Positions 24,701 through 36,720 are shown, counted from the stretch's first letter. The stretch is DNA of 64,000 nucleotides from Porites lobata (GCA_942486035.1 CALNXK010000037.1:1894501-1958500), one strand, 5' to 3'. A program made the numbers and translations. Notes: generated by a model from the letters alone, not told the origin.

Positions 24701-24777
24701 ATCTCTGATTCTCCGAAATAATCTCTTCGTGCAATGCCATTTAACAAAGCAACTACATTCTTGTCCGCCGCAGCCAT
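21774..24777 (-). CDS. COMMD1: COMM domain-containing protein 1
   Basis: COMMD1 is a subunit of the COMMD/CCDC22/CCDC93 (Commander) complex that recycles endosomal cargo; it also affects copper export and NF-kB turnover. Two exons join in phase 0, 24777-24316 and 21875-21774, giving 187 residues against 190 in human. The best start is MAAADKNVVALLNGIARRDY; the in-frame upstream ATG at 24813 would add 12 residues unlike the family. Hallmarks are SADMDFNQLEAFLTSQ, QAAAFLKFWKSQKTKIHD, and the COMM domain from WRIDLKSQARH through INTPVAIVEMQVEK into exon 2 (FQFEMDESQLTNVLSSIDEI). The 2.4-kb intron carries a 127-bp MITE and a duplicated 19-bp motif. It is head-to-head with COQ6 and convergent with ARMT1. 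Confidence 0.95.
22070..22196. mobile_element. 127-bp MITE in COMMD1 intron
   Basis: GTTGTAGTTA…TTTTATCTC…TTTTCTTTTGTTT on the left is mirrored by AAACAAAAGAAAA…GAGATAAA…TAACTACAAC on the right, about 45 bp per arm with several mismatches. No clear target duplication. Confidence 0.6.
22400..22470 (+). repeat. Direct repeat of a 19-bp motif
   Basis: ACCTATTATAGTCCTGCA occurs twice about 55 bp apart, with a run of C between (ACCCCCCCCTTG). It is probably a small tandem duplication. Confidence 0.5.
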
Positions 24778-24938
24778 CTTGGAATCTAGTGGGATGTTTC
24801 GTGTCAGATACATGACGTGACATATTAGGATCGCAGTAGTTAGTCAGCGGCTGTGTGAATGCCAATGAAGTACTTCATGTCAGAACACTGGCAGTGTTAG
24901 ATAATCGAAGTCGAAGTGTTGAGAAAATCAGCTGTAAC
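24778..24938. promoter_or_regulatory. Bidirectional promoter, COMMD1/COQ6
   Basis: 161 bp separate the COMMD1 ATG (minus) and the preferred COQ6 ATG (plus). Within it are a CRE-like TGACGTGA (24813-24820) and a CCAAT box (24862-24866), both common in TATA-less shared promoters. An upstream in-frame ATG for COQ6 at 24855 would shrink the gap to 77 bp, an argument for the downstream start. Confidence 0.6.
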
Positions 24939-27900
24939 ATGTTAAGATCAGCTGTGAGCAAATCTTTTCGTTCCTGCACTCACTTTCTGAAGCTTAGGAT
25001 CTGTTCTATATGCTCCACTGCTGGCAAGGATGCAGCAGATTTCTACGATATTACAATCGTTGGGGGTGGAATGGTTGGTGCAAGTCTGGCCTGTGCCTTA
25101 GGTGAGTGAGTTTGCTGCGAGACCACGTACACATGTTTGCCCGCCATTTCTTGGCCAAATAATATTATTTTAGACTTATCTCCTGGGGTTAACCAGGGCA
25201 ATTAACCCATGATTTGGCCTGGTACATGGTACATGTGAACTGACTTTTTTAACTGACTCATCCAAACCAGTGCCTTGAATCTTTCATTGTTCTTCACCAG
25301 AATCTCAGAAATATCTTGAAAAATATAATCCTCAGCATACACCTTGGAAATCTTTAGTTTTTCAGGTGCGTCTTAGTTGTCTCCCATAGCAGGATCTGAA
25401 AGCGGTATTTTCGCGATCTGGGATTTGACCAAAATACAGTGTTGGAGTTGGAAAAATGCAAGATATCTGTTCAACCAAGGCAGCAGGATTCGCCAAAGTT
25501 TGGGCACAGGGTGCAGGATTTTTTTCTTCTGTATATTGGGAATTCAGGAAATCATACATTTGAACAGCAAATACTAATCAACCAGGTGCACATCAAGCGG
25601 TGTCTCCTTACAAACCAAACTATAGAGTGTGCCTTGTTACTTAGTTTCGTTTTATAGTATTGTTTTTGGAAACCCCAAAAGGAATTCAGAAAAACCATAA
25701 AAAAAATAGTGGGATGCAGGATATTGATGAAAAAAGAGCAGAAATGTGGATTGGGATCCCCCCCTAACCCCTCTTCCAGACACTCTATTTGGACAAACCA
25801 AGCTTCTTACCCACGGAAATAGCCTGTTTCAGGCTCTCAGATAGTGGGGATTAGTAAAAGTTAAAAACTGCGTCACTTAGTGGAGGTGGGTGCCCGGGAT
25901 GTCCATTTTTCCTTAAGCTTTAATAGCCAGACTACATGTAACTGTTAGCATGGATACTCTTATTAGATGCTTGATGCTTGATTACCCAACTCATTTTCCA
26001 GGGAATGAGGGTACCTCTTCTGGTGAACCATGCAGGGTAATTTTGTTCCTTGTTTTGTTGCTGGACCAACACTCAGGGTCTTTAAATAACTGAGAAGAAA
26101 GTGCTGCCTTTGTAATGACATCTACAAACGGTCAGACTTTCTAGTCTTCTTGGATAACTATCAAAAACCCTAGGTCCTGTCTCACAGCACTTTCAGATCT
26201 GGTTCTTATGGGATGCAAAAGAACTCACATGATCGTTTGAAAAGAGTAGGGGACATAGACCCCATTGGTGTGGTCAACCTTTCCTGGGCTGGGTTGGTTA
26301 TCCGTAAGGAGAGTTTTTGACATAGGGATAACCTCATGATCCTCGTTCTCTTGTGATACTGCCTTTTAAAATTTAACAGCTATCAATCCTTGTTCTGGTT
26401 TTATCCATGTAGTTTATTTATTAAGTTATTTTGTAATCTGCTTTTGCATCTTTTCCACAAGGTCTTGAAAGAACATTAGATGACCATAAGATTTTGCTAC
26501 TTGATGCTGCTCCAGACAAAGCAGAAAACATAACTTCCATTTACAGTAACCGTGTTAGCAGCATCACACCAGGATCTAAAAAACTTCTGGAAAGTAAGTT
26601 GAAGTAATATATCAAACATGAGATGCAGTGTTTCATCACCAGATGAAACACCGCGAAGAGAGTTGAAAATACGACATGCAGCGGAGTATTTTTGACGAAC
26701 TTCGAGGTGTTTCATCTGGTGATGAAACACTGTGTCGAATGTTTGATATTTCTTCTCAAACAAAATCATTTTTGAAGGAGAAATTAAGGATGCAAATACT
26801 AAGCAGTGTTTCATCCGATTTCCAAACACTCATTAAACATTAATTTCCTTTGTATTTTCTTAATGAATTATTAATGAGTTTGAGAAGGCACTATTACAAT
26901 GATTTGTATTTTGTAATATTAATAAATTAAGGTGCTAGTCATTAACATTTTGTAATCTGTGTAGCCTGGAACCTTCTGATAAAATGCAAAAAAAAAAAAA
27001 AACAAATTAAGTCAAATACTGGTATGCAGAATTTTCCATTGGTCAAATTATTTTGATGGGTACATTTATAAACTCCCATGCCCAGAACTAAAATACAAAT
27101 GAGTATATTGCTGAAAGTGGAAGGAGCCTAATTGTTCCCTTTTTAGCTAGTATACGTAGTATGCCTGTGCATCTAAGCCAACCTCTGATCTGTTCAGCTA
27201 GTGACTCTGTTATTAACAGTCTTCTTGCTTTGAAAGGTATTGGTGCCTGGGATCACATTTGTAACATAAGACACAAGCCATTTCGCAGAATGCAAGTAGG
27301 TATCTGATGATTATTAGAAACAGCTTTCCATTTAAAAGTGCACCTCTCCATCTAAATTTGTACTTGTTAGATACTGTAGGTTTAATTTGTTGGAATTTTC
27401 CTTTTTAATTCTGATAACCAGCTAGAAAAAGCTCTTACACATGTAGGTGGAACATTGGATTCTTAATTTCATATTTGCAAAAAACATCTCTACTGTGGCA
27501 ATCTAAAACATCTCATTCTGGATTTTTACAGTAAAATATTATTATATCACTTTTTATAGTAGCTAAAGAAAAACTTCACAAAACAATTTGGAGATGTCTT
27601 TGCAATATCCCTAGAAACACAATACATGATGTATATATAGTAATCTTCAGAAGTTCTACCAAAGATGATTTATTACAATGGTAACACCACAACAATAATA
27701 CCTGCTTGAGATCCAAGGCTTTAGGTAAATCTTCACAGTAACAAAAAATTCATGACCGTGATACTGTTTAATTTTGTGTTGTCATTAGGTCTGGGATGCA
27801 TGTAGTGATGCACACATTTCATTTGATTACTCAAGTACCATTGATGATGACTCAACAGATATGGGATTTATTGTAGAAAATCCAGTAACCATTGCAGCTC

Positions 27901-28208
27901 TTAAAAAGCAACTGAAAGTTCTTGATTCGAGAGTAAAAGTTCTTTATGGAACAAAGCTTTCAAGGCTGACTCTTCCAGATTTAACGATGGATATGGTATA
28001 AAATTAATATACACTTGCTATCTTTTTCCTTCACTGATAAATGCGTGTAGCTTCTTACCTTAATTGTCTTGTCTATCCACTTGATATAATAGTACCTTAG
28101 CAGAAGAAATCTTTTGAATGCAAGGGATAATCTATATAGCTATAGCCCAAATCTTGAAAGTGAAGTTTTACCAGTACTACTATACATGCAGTTTTGAATT
28201 TAATAATG

Positions 28209-28264
<56 letters not shown>

Positions 28265-31200
28265 AAACTTTATTTATATAGCGTCTATATCATTATTAAT
28301 AACTGTTTTAGACGCTTTACAATGTATTAAAACTCTAAAATATCTAACAACTATATATATAAGTATGAAAATTAAATAAAAATCTATTTATGAATTTAAA
28401 AAAAGCTTGGTGAAATAAATATGTCTTTAAGTGTTTTTTGAAAGAATTCAAGAAATTGGCATTTCTTAAAGATGCAGGTATGCTGTTCCATAATTTAGGT
28501 CCTGCGATAGAAAATCTTTGATCACCATAAGACTTAAGCTTAGATCTCGGGACTTGAAGTAACTTATTCGAGCAAGAACACAAATGGTAAGAGCTGCTAC
28601 AAAAACTGAGCAAATTGAATATATAACTTGGAATTTAAACATATCCTGTGTTCTCTATTAAGTAACCTCTTCAACCTTGAATACAGGTCTGTACTGTGGG
28701 ATTAGCTCACTTGGTAGATTATGCTTGACTGCAGAGCAGCCAGGAGGTCGTGGTTTTGATTCCTAGGACTGACTAATACTCAGCGTATTGAAATAACTGA
28801 GAAATGGAAGGTACTTCCTTTGCCCTGCAAATGGCTGGACCTTCACATGGCTGCGATGACTACGTAAAAATTGCAGTCCTCTCTCCAGAAGGAGACATAA
28901 AATAGTGTCCACAATAATACCTATCTATGTGCTAAATACATTGACACTCAAATAAAGTACTTTTTTCCTGCCACAGATGTAGGGGGAGGATGGGGGAGAC
29001 TCCTTGGGAACCATCTGTACTCTTTGTACCTTTTGTATGCCATATTATAATAATATAAACTTTACATCTGTTTGTAGATACATGAAGATTCCTCTGCTCA
29101 AAATCCTATATTAATTTGCACTGGTTTTATAAATCTCCTTAAAGAAAAAAAGTTATTAATGTATTAAGTTAACCAGTTTAATCCAAGATACTAGGGTTCA
29201 TTTATGGCTTAAACTTTGCTTTTAATCCTGGACTTGTACAAGTGAGTGAGGGTTATTTTTCTTGATATAAAAGTCAGGTAAAGTGATAATGTTTTTTATT
29301 TTTATTTTTGTCATTATAATTATTTTAAAGGATTCTGAAGATGTTGGTCATTCTTGGGCAAAATTAGAGTTGGAAGATGGGAAAACAGTGCATTCAAGAT
29401 TAGTGGTATATTATTTTTGAATGATGAATAAAATTATTATAATTTGAAGCCTATAAGTATTTTAATTAATAATATTGTCACAACTGGATCAAAGCTATTT
29501 ACAAAAGATACATAATGATTATTTATTTATGACCGCATAGGAGGGATAGTGTTTGAAGCAGCTCTTTCAAGACTCTTTTTTTAGTGTCCTATATAATTTT
29601 CGTAGTCAATTCACAAAACAAAACCAACTTTTATATCTCTCAATTTACTTGGTAAAAATGACTGCATTAATTTTTTATTGGAAAGGTAGGAGCTGACGGA
29701 CCACAGTCTTCAGTGCGAAAGCAAGCCAATGTGGAGTGTCTTTCTTGGAGGTATGATCAGTCTGGAGTAGTGGCAACTCTTCATCTTGGTGAGGTAACCT
29801 TTGAAAAAATGAGTTAATTCTAGCCTGTTATGTAGTAGATGCTGCAAAGAAAAAGCTAGAAAATTCAACTAGGCAGGTGGATTGGGATTCCTGGACGGGT
29901 ACTCCTGATTTCAAGTGACAGGGATAATTGAAGGGTTTGAAATTTTCAATTCCGGGATTTTTTTTTTGGGGGGGGGGTAGGAAAATTTGGCAAGTACCTT
30001 TTTGGGTGGGTTGATTTAAGTAAGGACTTTTTTGGGTATTCAAAACAATCTGAAGTTTCATGGTAGCACCTTCATGTCTTTGCCGTGTAGTTCTGTGAAT
30101 TGGGTACCACCAAACTTGTTAAGGCTTGGAAATTCGGCATGGGATTTTTGGGGGGTTAATTTTTGTTCAAGGGATTTTTGGGAGTTATGCTGGAAGCCCT
30201 AGGGAATTTTTGGGTTTTGACATTTGCCTCCATTCGCTCATCACCATCACTGGAAATCCAGAGTACTCCCTTGGGGATGGGGACAAAAGGAGAAGAAAGG
30301 GAAATTAAGGGCAATTATTCCATCTCCTGATTCTTGTTTCCATATCACCTGCACCAGGAGAAGTATTTTTTCCTGAACACCAGGCAAGTTGTTCAAAAGG
30401 CAGACACGGCTCTATACCAGATGAATCATCACTATTCAGTGGCTAAAACTGTGTTTTAGGATAACCAACTACATTATCCATTGCATAGATGTTTTTTCAC
30501 TATTGATTCCTTTGATTTTATAAGCAATTCTCCCTTTCACATGCAATGCAATTTCGATTCTAGCAGTTCATGGGAAGTCCAGTGGTGGATCTAGGGGAGG
30601 GCCTCCCCCCCTATTTTTAGACCAAACTGAGGCCTCTTGAGCCGAAACAAAATTATTTTTGGGACACCTCCACCTTATCTCAGGGTCAGGATGACTGCGC
30701 CCCCACCCCCCCTCCCTTACCTAAAGGTCTGGATCCACCACTGAAGTCTCCAGAGGTTTTTTTGCAGGCCCCCCCTTCATTATTATAACTCATTAATTTT
30801 CAGATAACAGAGAATGTGGTCGCATGGCAGAAGTTTTTGCCCACAGGACCCATAGCACTCTTACCGGTAAGAACAACAATACTGTTGATGTTCTCATAAT
30901 TAAGTGACCACCTCTGGAATCCATTAAAGTGGATGTAACTAGAGCTGATTATTTACGAGAATCAGCTCACACTATTGACCATGTGAAAAAGTTATTAAGC
31001 GTCGTTGGTTATGCTTGGTATACGTTGCTTATGGCCATGTTTTTAATGCTGGTCATTGTAGGGAGAAAGTGAACTTGTATTTAATAAATTTGAATGTCCT
31101 TGCCAGTTGCTAAGTGCAATGATTAGTTACTCATGTGTTTTCTGTTGAAGTTTTTGTTGCTGTTGTTTTTTTTTTCTAAGGAGCATAAACAGAACTGAAT

Positions 31201-34200
31201 TGTGTTAGGCTTTAAATTTAATTAACTTAAAAAATCGCCACCTCTTAAAAAAATGTGGCATATTTTGGTTTTTGTCCTCTATGCAGTGAAATTCTAAATG
31301 AACATTCATTTTTACATTTCTCTGGCTTAGTTAACAGAAAATCTGAGTTCTTTGGTGTGGTCAACAAGTCCTGAACATGCTAAACAGCTTGTTTCTATGG
31401 AGGAAGACCGATTTGTTGATGCTGTCAACAATGCATTTGTAAGTTTGTACTTATACGTTTTTTGGTTCACAAGCTAAGGCATTTTGTGAGAGGCTCCTAA
31501 TTTCTTGGTTCCTGAAAACCACTTACATGTATGTGAATGAAAGTTTCCTGATAAAACACTACTTCAATCATTTTTATTGAAAAGTGGGAAGATTTTGAGC
31601 GTCATCCTCTCGTGGATCAAGCAACAAGACTTTCACATCTGTTAGCTTCTGTTGTTCAGCCATGGACAAGTAAGTGCCCAATAGTATGTTTTTCTATAGT
31701 GCTATCTTAATTTTGTTCCACTTTATAGTCAACTACCATTATTTTAGCCAGACACCATAGGTGTCGAGAGTAGAGTCTGTAGGAGATAGCCTGCAAGCAA
31801 GCTCTCTGGGGTGCCCTAGCCTGCGTAGCAGGGTCGAAAGGGGTAGGGGATAGGGAATAAGGGAGGGGGGTAGTGCTTTTCTCCCTCCACCTCTCCCTCC
31901 CATTTTTGCAACTGCCACGCAGGCTAGGGGCGCCCTGGCGGTGGGGCAGGAAAAGGAAGGAGAGCTTGCAACCTCGTCTCTGGAATCAGAATATCTGCAT
32001 CAAGAGAGTCGATGCTAAATGCTGATTGGCAGAGATGACAAAAGTAATGATGTCATTACCCTTGGCACTTGCTTTCACGTGTTTTTCAATATTTTTTCAC
32101 ATTTGCATTCATTTCCACTTTGCACTGATTGGCGGAAATCTGACAGCTCGGTCAATGGGGAGCCACAGGGGAACAGAGACGTAGTTGCAAGCTCTCCTTC
32201 CTTTTCCCGCCTAGCCACTTAGGAGCTCAGAAAGTGTCCACAGGCCTTTTAGAGTTGGAGTCTTTAACAATGGGAGTATGTTTCAGTCAATCGTCCAAAA
32301 GGACGTCACAAAGCAAGAGTTTACCAAACTGGGGCAAATGAGCCAATACTCATGCAGGCAATAATAGAGACCTTACGATACACCGTTTCTGTGTACGGGT
32401 ACGGGTAAATTAGCCATACACATAACCGTAAATACGATTAGATTGCCTCTTACCCAAAAGAAACGGGTAGGCTACTGGATATAATGGTTAAGCCATCATC
32501 ACATCTGGTTAATCATGGTTGCCTTTTATAAAACTACGAGGTAAACATGTTCACTTACCCGTACCTGTAAACAGTGTCCCCTTAAGGTCACTATTATTAT
32601 GACAAATTTTTCTGTCTTTCAGAAATTTGTTTTAAAAAAGGTTTCCCTGTTTTTCAGATGATTCCAAACTGATTTTTTGTCAAGGTTTTTTTCAAACCCA
32701 AGAAAAAACCTCTAAGTGATAATATTTTTTTGAGTGAACATTGAAGCAAGTTGTGCAAAAAGCTAGCATTTTTTACCTGAAGTAGAAATTGGCACTTAAC
32801 GCTTTAATCCTCTTTATGAGTGATTCACCATGACTTTATACCACTGTCTACTACTGCTGTAATATCATAATCCTGGACTAATCTATGGCGAGATTATTTG
32901 TTTCTGTATTAGTAGCTTTTAAATCTTTGGGTAAAAGTGTATGGTGTTGCCATTCAAATGAAACCTCTTTGGTAAACTGCTATTTTTTTTTTCTTACGAT
33001 TTTACAAAAAGAAATTTTGAGACATCATACCACTTGTAACATATTAGTAACGAAGGGTTTATTCTTACTAATTCGTTTTTCCTTCACTCAGCATCTGTCA
33101 CCCAGTCTCCACCGAGCGTTAGTGGAGTGGAAGAAAGAAGTCGCGCTATGTTTCCGTACGGCTTTGGTCATGCAACAGAATATGTCAGGCCAAGGCTGGC
33201 TTTGATTGGGTAAGACAGCGCTGTACTTGTAATCCATTACTTTCAGTGCGCAAAGTCATGCTGAGCTAATTTACAAAAGCGCGACACTGACTTTTGTCAT
33301 AAGTAAATGGAGTAATATGATCGTCGGGTGAGTGAAGTCCTGAATAGGAATGTTGTTTACACGACTCCAGGGCTCAAACCATTCACTGTGGTACCGACTT
33401 TGTGTCTCAACAATTGTCATTAATTGTGTTAAAATATCGAAAAGAACTCATCAGTCATTGCAAGGTCTATAAACTCTGGTTTGTTTCACTTTTTAAAAGG
33501 GCACAATTCCCAGCTAGGCAAGGACTTCCTTGAAGTTAATATCTTGCTTTTCAAGTATCACTCCTTGCCACTGATTAGTCTCTGGTTTATAAACCCCAAC
33601 ATGCTCTAATACCTTTGTATACTCTGTCGCAAACTATTGTACTTCCTCAAGGCAAAGCTGTCACAGTGGTTAACTACACCACAGGCGGTCTCTTTTTTCT
33701 TAGCCTGCTGAGCAAAAGATGCACAGCGGCTCCAGTCAGGCGAGTGGCCATTTTCTACCTTCAGTGAGAGTAGAAAATAGCCTCGCGAGCAACTGGAGGC
33801 GATAGACGGGGGGTTGTTGACAGTTGTCCCTTAACCCTTCAAGCATAGTAAATCACTTTGGTATGCTACGAAGTAGCACACAATTCATTTCCACTGGCTT
33901 TGGGAGCCATCTTTTATTTTCCTTCTTGGGTTGACACCTCGTGCATCTGGTGGCTGCCACCATGCCAGCGCACCTGGCACCCCATCCACTTTGAAGAAGA
34001 ATAAGAGACTAACTGGAGTTCCCAGTGATGAACACAAGTGCAGGCTGGAGTACTCTAGTGGCGGGGAAGGAGAGGGGGATTGATAGACTGCGAGCGGTCT
34101 CCCTTCTTTTTTCAGAGCCAGGCTCGGCGAGTGAAAATTGAAAATTATGAAAGAGGAGGAGAGATTGGTGCGGAAAAAAGAAAAAATGCTCGCAGTCTAA

Positions 34201-35889
34201 GCAGACTAAATGTTTAAGGGTTGGCCCTGTAAATGATTTTTTTGCTGGAACTAAAGCTTTAAAAATAATATTTTAGCACATATTGAGTAAAATTTTGTTG
34301 CTTTTGTTAAACTAAGTGACGCAGCCCACAGAGTGCACCCTTTAGCAGGACAGGGTGTTAATCTCGGGTTTGGCGATGTTGCTTGCTTGAGAGATGTTTT
34401 GTGTGAAGCTGCTGAAGAAGGAAAAGACATTGGTAACTTTTTTTAAATATTTGTCGTTGTTTGTTACTCGTAAGTGGAGACATGAACGCACTAGAAAGTG
34501 CTACCATGACTACAGGGGAACCTCAATGTAACAAAGTGCCAAGGGACTGTCAAAATGTGCTCGCTGTAAAGAGGATTCGTCATATATAAGTTCTTTTTCA
34601 TATATTACCGACTTTACTTGGGGATTTCTTGGGGACCACACTCAAGTTTTAAAACAGAAAGAAAAATTCGTTGTCGCTTGTTTACGTACTCCATAAAAGG
34701 TGAAATAAGAGATTTTCACTCCGTAATCGTGCAATGACGGCAAAGAAATGTACAAAAAAGTCTGCTGCACGTGCAAAGTTTCTGTTTTGCTTATCAAGCC
34801 TATTGCTTTTTTGAAGTTCTTTCTGCCGTCTCCGTCGTCGTTGCTGAAGCTCCCTACCAATAATAGCCACTGATGGCTTCTTGTAACTCTTCATTCTCAT
34901 AATGTAACTCTTTAATCTTAAATGTTTTTTCAGGATGTTTGGAACATCTGTTAACCTATGAAACCAGGCGACAGCAGAGTGTTGTCCCCATGATTACTGC
35001 TATAGATTTTCTCAAGAGACTGTACTCCACCTCAAGCCCTCTGCCGGTTCTTGCTCGATCAATGGGCCTCGTAGCGACGAATGCTCTTGCTCCTCTTAAG
35101 GTAACACCTTCTTTAATGAACTTTAAAAAGTACTTGTAAGCTTAAGGGCGCTGTAATCCTGTTGCATAGGACACGCGACGAGACGTGATGTGTATCAGGC
35201 GAATGGAAAAAGAGTTAAGCCTGGGTCTTTTTTCTAAACTTACTATTTGCTCTTGTAAATTAGAAAATTCGCCCGAATTTTATATGACAAATACCTTGCC
35301 GAAAAACAACCGCAATTTTTTTGTGGCGTAGAAAGTTGTCCGCAAGCTGTTGACGGAAGGCATCCTGTGTATACATTAAGTAGTTTATTTTTGCCTGATA
35401 AAATATTCTCGCCTTTGCCCCTACACGTTCACTGTATAAGAACTCGACGGATCTAAGAGAAAAGGCGGACTCTACTTCGATCGCGGGAAATGTGAAACGA
35501 GTGTGAAAACACACAGAAGACTGAACACAAAAACGTCACTGATTATTTATGTTCAGCCAGATCAATGTCTCTTTACGCACTCGTAAGCTCATGTTGGCAG
35601 AGACCCAACCCTTAGAACAAGGTTGAGACGGGACGAATTTTTAAAAGTTTTCTGCCTTAACGGAGGAGAAAGTGTATTAATGTTGGCTTAGGACAGGGGT
35701 AGGTGATGATCCCCCCGGGATCTCCTTCGGACCAGGTAGGGGAGGGAGGTGGCTTTGTATGCATGTGCCTGTAGCTAACAAGGTTCTGTTTGCTATCAAG
35801 TGTTAACCGCACTTTGAGCCCGGCCGTAGCGTTAACTTTTACGTCTTATTTTTTCCTAGGAGGAGATCATTAGGTTTGCCACGAGATGA
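24939..35889 (+). CDS. COQ6: Ubiquinone biosynthesis monooxygenase COQ6
   Basis: COQ6 is the FAD-dependent hydroxylase of the coenzyme Q ring (C5), bound to the matrix face of the inner mitochondrial membrane in the CoQ synthome. Thirteen exons join in frame: 24939-25101, 26462-26593, 27237-27295, 27789-27995, 29331-29405, 29686-29793, 30804-30866, 31331-31438, 31585-31669, 33092-33209, 34317-34432, 34934-35100 and 35860-35889, giving 476 residues (human 468). The N-terminus MLRSAVSKSFRSCTHFLKLR is a plausible mitochondrial presequence. FAD motifs: GGGMVGASLACALG (exon 1), GADGPQSSVRKQA (exon 6) and GDAAHRVHPLAGQG (exons 10-11). Other conserved blocks are GAWDHICNIR, DMGFIVEN, VVATLHL, WQKFLPTGPIALLP, SLVWSTSPEHA, and the tail EEIIRFATR. 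Start 24939 is preferred over an in-frame ATG at 24855. Introns hold many MITEs, SINEs and a LINE remnant. Confidence 0.96.
26060..26330 (+). mobile_element. SINE family 2 body, headless
   Basis: CCAACACTCAGGGTCTTTAA, then AGAAAGTGCTGCCTTTGTAA and CTAGTCTTCTTGGATAA, match the body of the tRNA-headed SINE at 46848-47280. The tRNA-like head is missing. It lies in COQ6 intron 1. Confidence 0.65.
26609..26749. mobile_element. 141-bp palindromic MITE just inside a COQ6 intron
   Basis: ATATCAAACAT…CAGTGTTTCATCACCAGATG on the left and its complement on the right leave about 40 bp of centre. It begins only 15 nt after the donor of COQ6 exon 2, so the hairpin forms right beside a splice site. Confidence 0.75.
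28200..28690 (-). mobile_element. LINE 3' end (CR1/Jockey-like) with microsatellite tail
   Basis: On the minus strand, 28613 to 28344 encode the very end of a reverse-transcriptase protein: LLQVPRSKLKSYGDQRFS, then AGPKLWNSIPASLRNA and SFKKHLKTYLF, the familiar C-terminus of CR1/L2/Jockey-type ORF2. Downstream on the same strand is an ATT repeat (AAT on plus, about 28205-28265), the usual simple-repeat tail. Only the 3' few hundred bp remain, so it is a 5'-truncated dead copy. In COQ6 intron 4. Confidence 0.75.
28690..28915 (+). mobile_element. SINE family 3, tRNA-derived
   Basis: GGGATTAGCTCACTTGGTAG (A box) and GGTTTTGATTCC (B box) give a tRNA-like head of about 75 nt. The body contains AATACTCAGCGTATTGAAAT, TACTTCCTTTGCCCTGCAAA and CAGTCCTCTCTCCAGAAGG. 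In COQ6 intron 4, directly after the LINE fragment. Confidence 0.65.
30580..30743. mobile_element. 164-bp MITE, CAGTGGTGGATC ends
   Basis: Inverted ends CAGTGGTGGATC and GATCCACCACTG are followed by CTAGGGGAGGG and its partner. AAGTC directly flanks both sides (30575-30579 and 30744-30748). The ends resemble non-autonomous hAT elements, although 8 bp would be usual for hAT. COQ6 intron 6. A fragment of the same left end (CAGTGGTGGATCC) is at about 46813. Confidence 0.65.
31817..31926. mobile_element. 110-bp Mutator-like MITE, TAGCCTGCG ends
   Basis: Termini TAGCCTGCGTAGCAG and its partner CCACGCAGGCTA; flanks GGGGTGCCC (31808-31816) and GGGGCGCCC (31927-31935) differ by one base. Same terminal family and duplication length as the elements at 5236 and 36481. 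COQ6 intron 9. Confidence 0.75.
31942..32211. mobile_element. 270-bp MITE, GGAAAAGGAAGGAGAGC ends
   Basis: GGAAAAGGAAGGAGAGCTTG, continuing CAACCTCGTCTCTG, is inverted at 32174-32211, about 37 bp with three mismatches. It lies directly beside the 31817 element and may have been its landing site. COQ6 intron 9. Confidence 0.65.
32369..32589. repeat. Degenerate inverted repeat, GACCTTA ends
   Basis: GACCTTACGATACACCGTTT, then GTGTACGGGTACGGGTAA, is mirrored imperfectly by TTACCCGTACCTGTAAACAG, then TGTCCCCTTAAGGTC. Looks like an old MITE in COQ6 intron 9. Confidence 0.5.
34084..34199. mobile_element. 116-bp MITE, TAGACTGCGAGC ends
   Basis: Termini TAGACTGCGAGC and GCTCGCAGTCTA match the 36555 element's family. 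No duplication of the flanks is visible, so one edge may be rearranged. COQ6 intron 10. Confidence 0.65.
34662..34810. repeat. Dispersed repeat shared with 17.69-17.90 kb
   Basis: The second copy of the repeat described at 17690. It contains GCAATGACGGCAAAGAAATG and TACAAAAAAGTCTGCTGCAC. It lies in COQ6 intron 11. Confidence 0.5.
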
Positions 35890-36296
35890 TAAAGGACTGG
35901 ACGAATACGATTCCATCTTTACACTTTCTTCCTACACTATAGAAATTTTGCAGTCAGCATTGACTCAACAAAATTTGAGCTACTACGAGAGGGGAAACAG
36001 CAAGAACGGTACAAAAAGCGTCTGTGTTGCAGTCTAACCGCAAAAAAAAGATGCAATGAATTAGAACAATCATGCGTTTTACATTTCGAATCCGCCCACT
36101 GTCTGCAAATCATTTTCAACAACGTCAAATTTGGTACAGAACTCAAAGACACATTAGTTGAGCTCTGCGAATATCAGGCCTGAGGCAATGAAGTTGAACA
36201 AGACATTTGAAGACATTTGTAAGAATGCAGCAAGCCCCTATTGTTATTAAAAATATTTGTTACGTCTCGAGTCGGCATTGTGTTGCTTTCTTTGTT

Positions 36297-36302
36297 AATA
36301 AA
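36297..36302 (+). terminator. Poly(A) signal of COQ6
   Basis: AATAAA about 410 nt after the COQ6 stop codon, the first plausible signal downstream on this strand. Confidence 0.45.
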
Positions 36303-36480
36303 GGGAAACTAGGAAGAATTTACCCGCTAGATCTAAAGAGAATTCTAGTTCGCAGACTAATCACGACTGACGAACCAGATCAGTCTGTTCTCAAATAGAC
36401 TAGTATGTTTGGCAGTTGTGGTTTTCAGGGAAAATTTCAAGAAAAGACTAATTCTTTCCTTTTATAATGACCGGTCCGTC

Positions 36481-36545
36481 TAGCCTGCGTCGCAGACACT
36501 AAACCTCTGTTTAGACGATGCGTGGGCTGGCTGCAACGCAGGCTA
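36481..36545. mobile_element. 65-bp Mutator-like micro-MITE
   Basis: Ends TAGCCTGCGTCGCAG and CTGCAACGCAGGCTA are inverted over 15 bp with one mismatch. CGGTCCGTC flanks it at 36472-36480 and 36546-36554. The right-hand copy is shared with the next element. Confidence 0.85.
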
Positions 36546-36554
36546 CGGTCCGTC

Positions 36555-36720
36555 TAGACTACGAGCAGTGTCTTTTTTTTGGTCCATCGAGCGTTGAAAA
36601 CGCGCGAGACACGTTCTCGGGCTGCCGCCCTCGTTTCTCGCGTCTCGCGGCTTCGCCGCTCGCGTGCGCGTACAATCCCGTCACTAAATCTGAGGAAAAA
36701 GAGAGACTGTTCGCAGTCTA
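36555..36720. mobile_element. 166-bp Mutator-like MITE sharing the same target
   Basis: Ends TAGACTACGAGCAGTGTC and its partner GACTGTTCGCAGTCTA are imperfectly inverted over about 26 bp. CGGTCCGTC flanks it at 36546-36554 and 36721-36729. The core is rich in CpG (CTCGCGTGCGCG and similar) compared with the AT-rich surroundings. Confidence 0.85.

Noticed and set aside
24855..24938. Upstream in-frame ATG for COQ6
   Set aside because: It adds 28 residues without presequence character ahead of a good mitochondrial presequence and would leave only 77 bp to COMMD1; kept as an alternative.
34642..34900. 72-codon frames on the minus strand
   Set aside because: They overlap a dispersed repeat also at 17.7 kb and lie in a COQ6 intron; no gene features.
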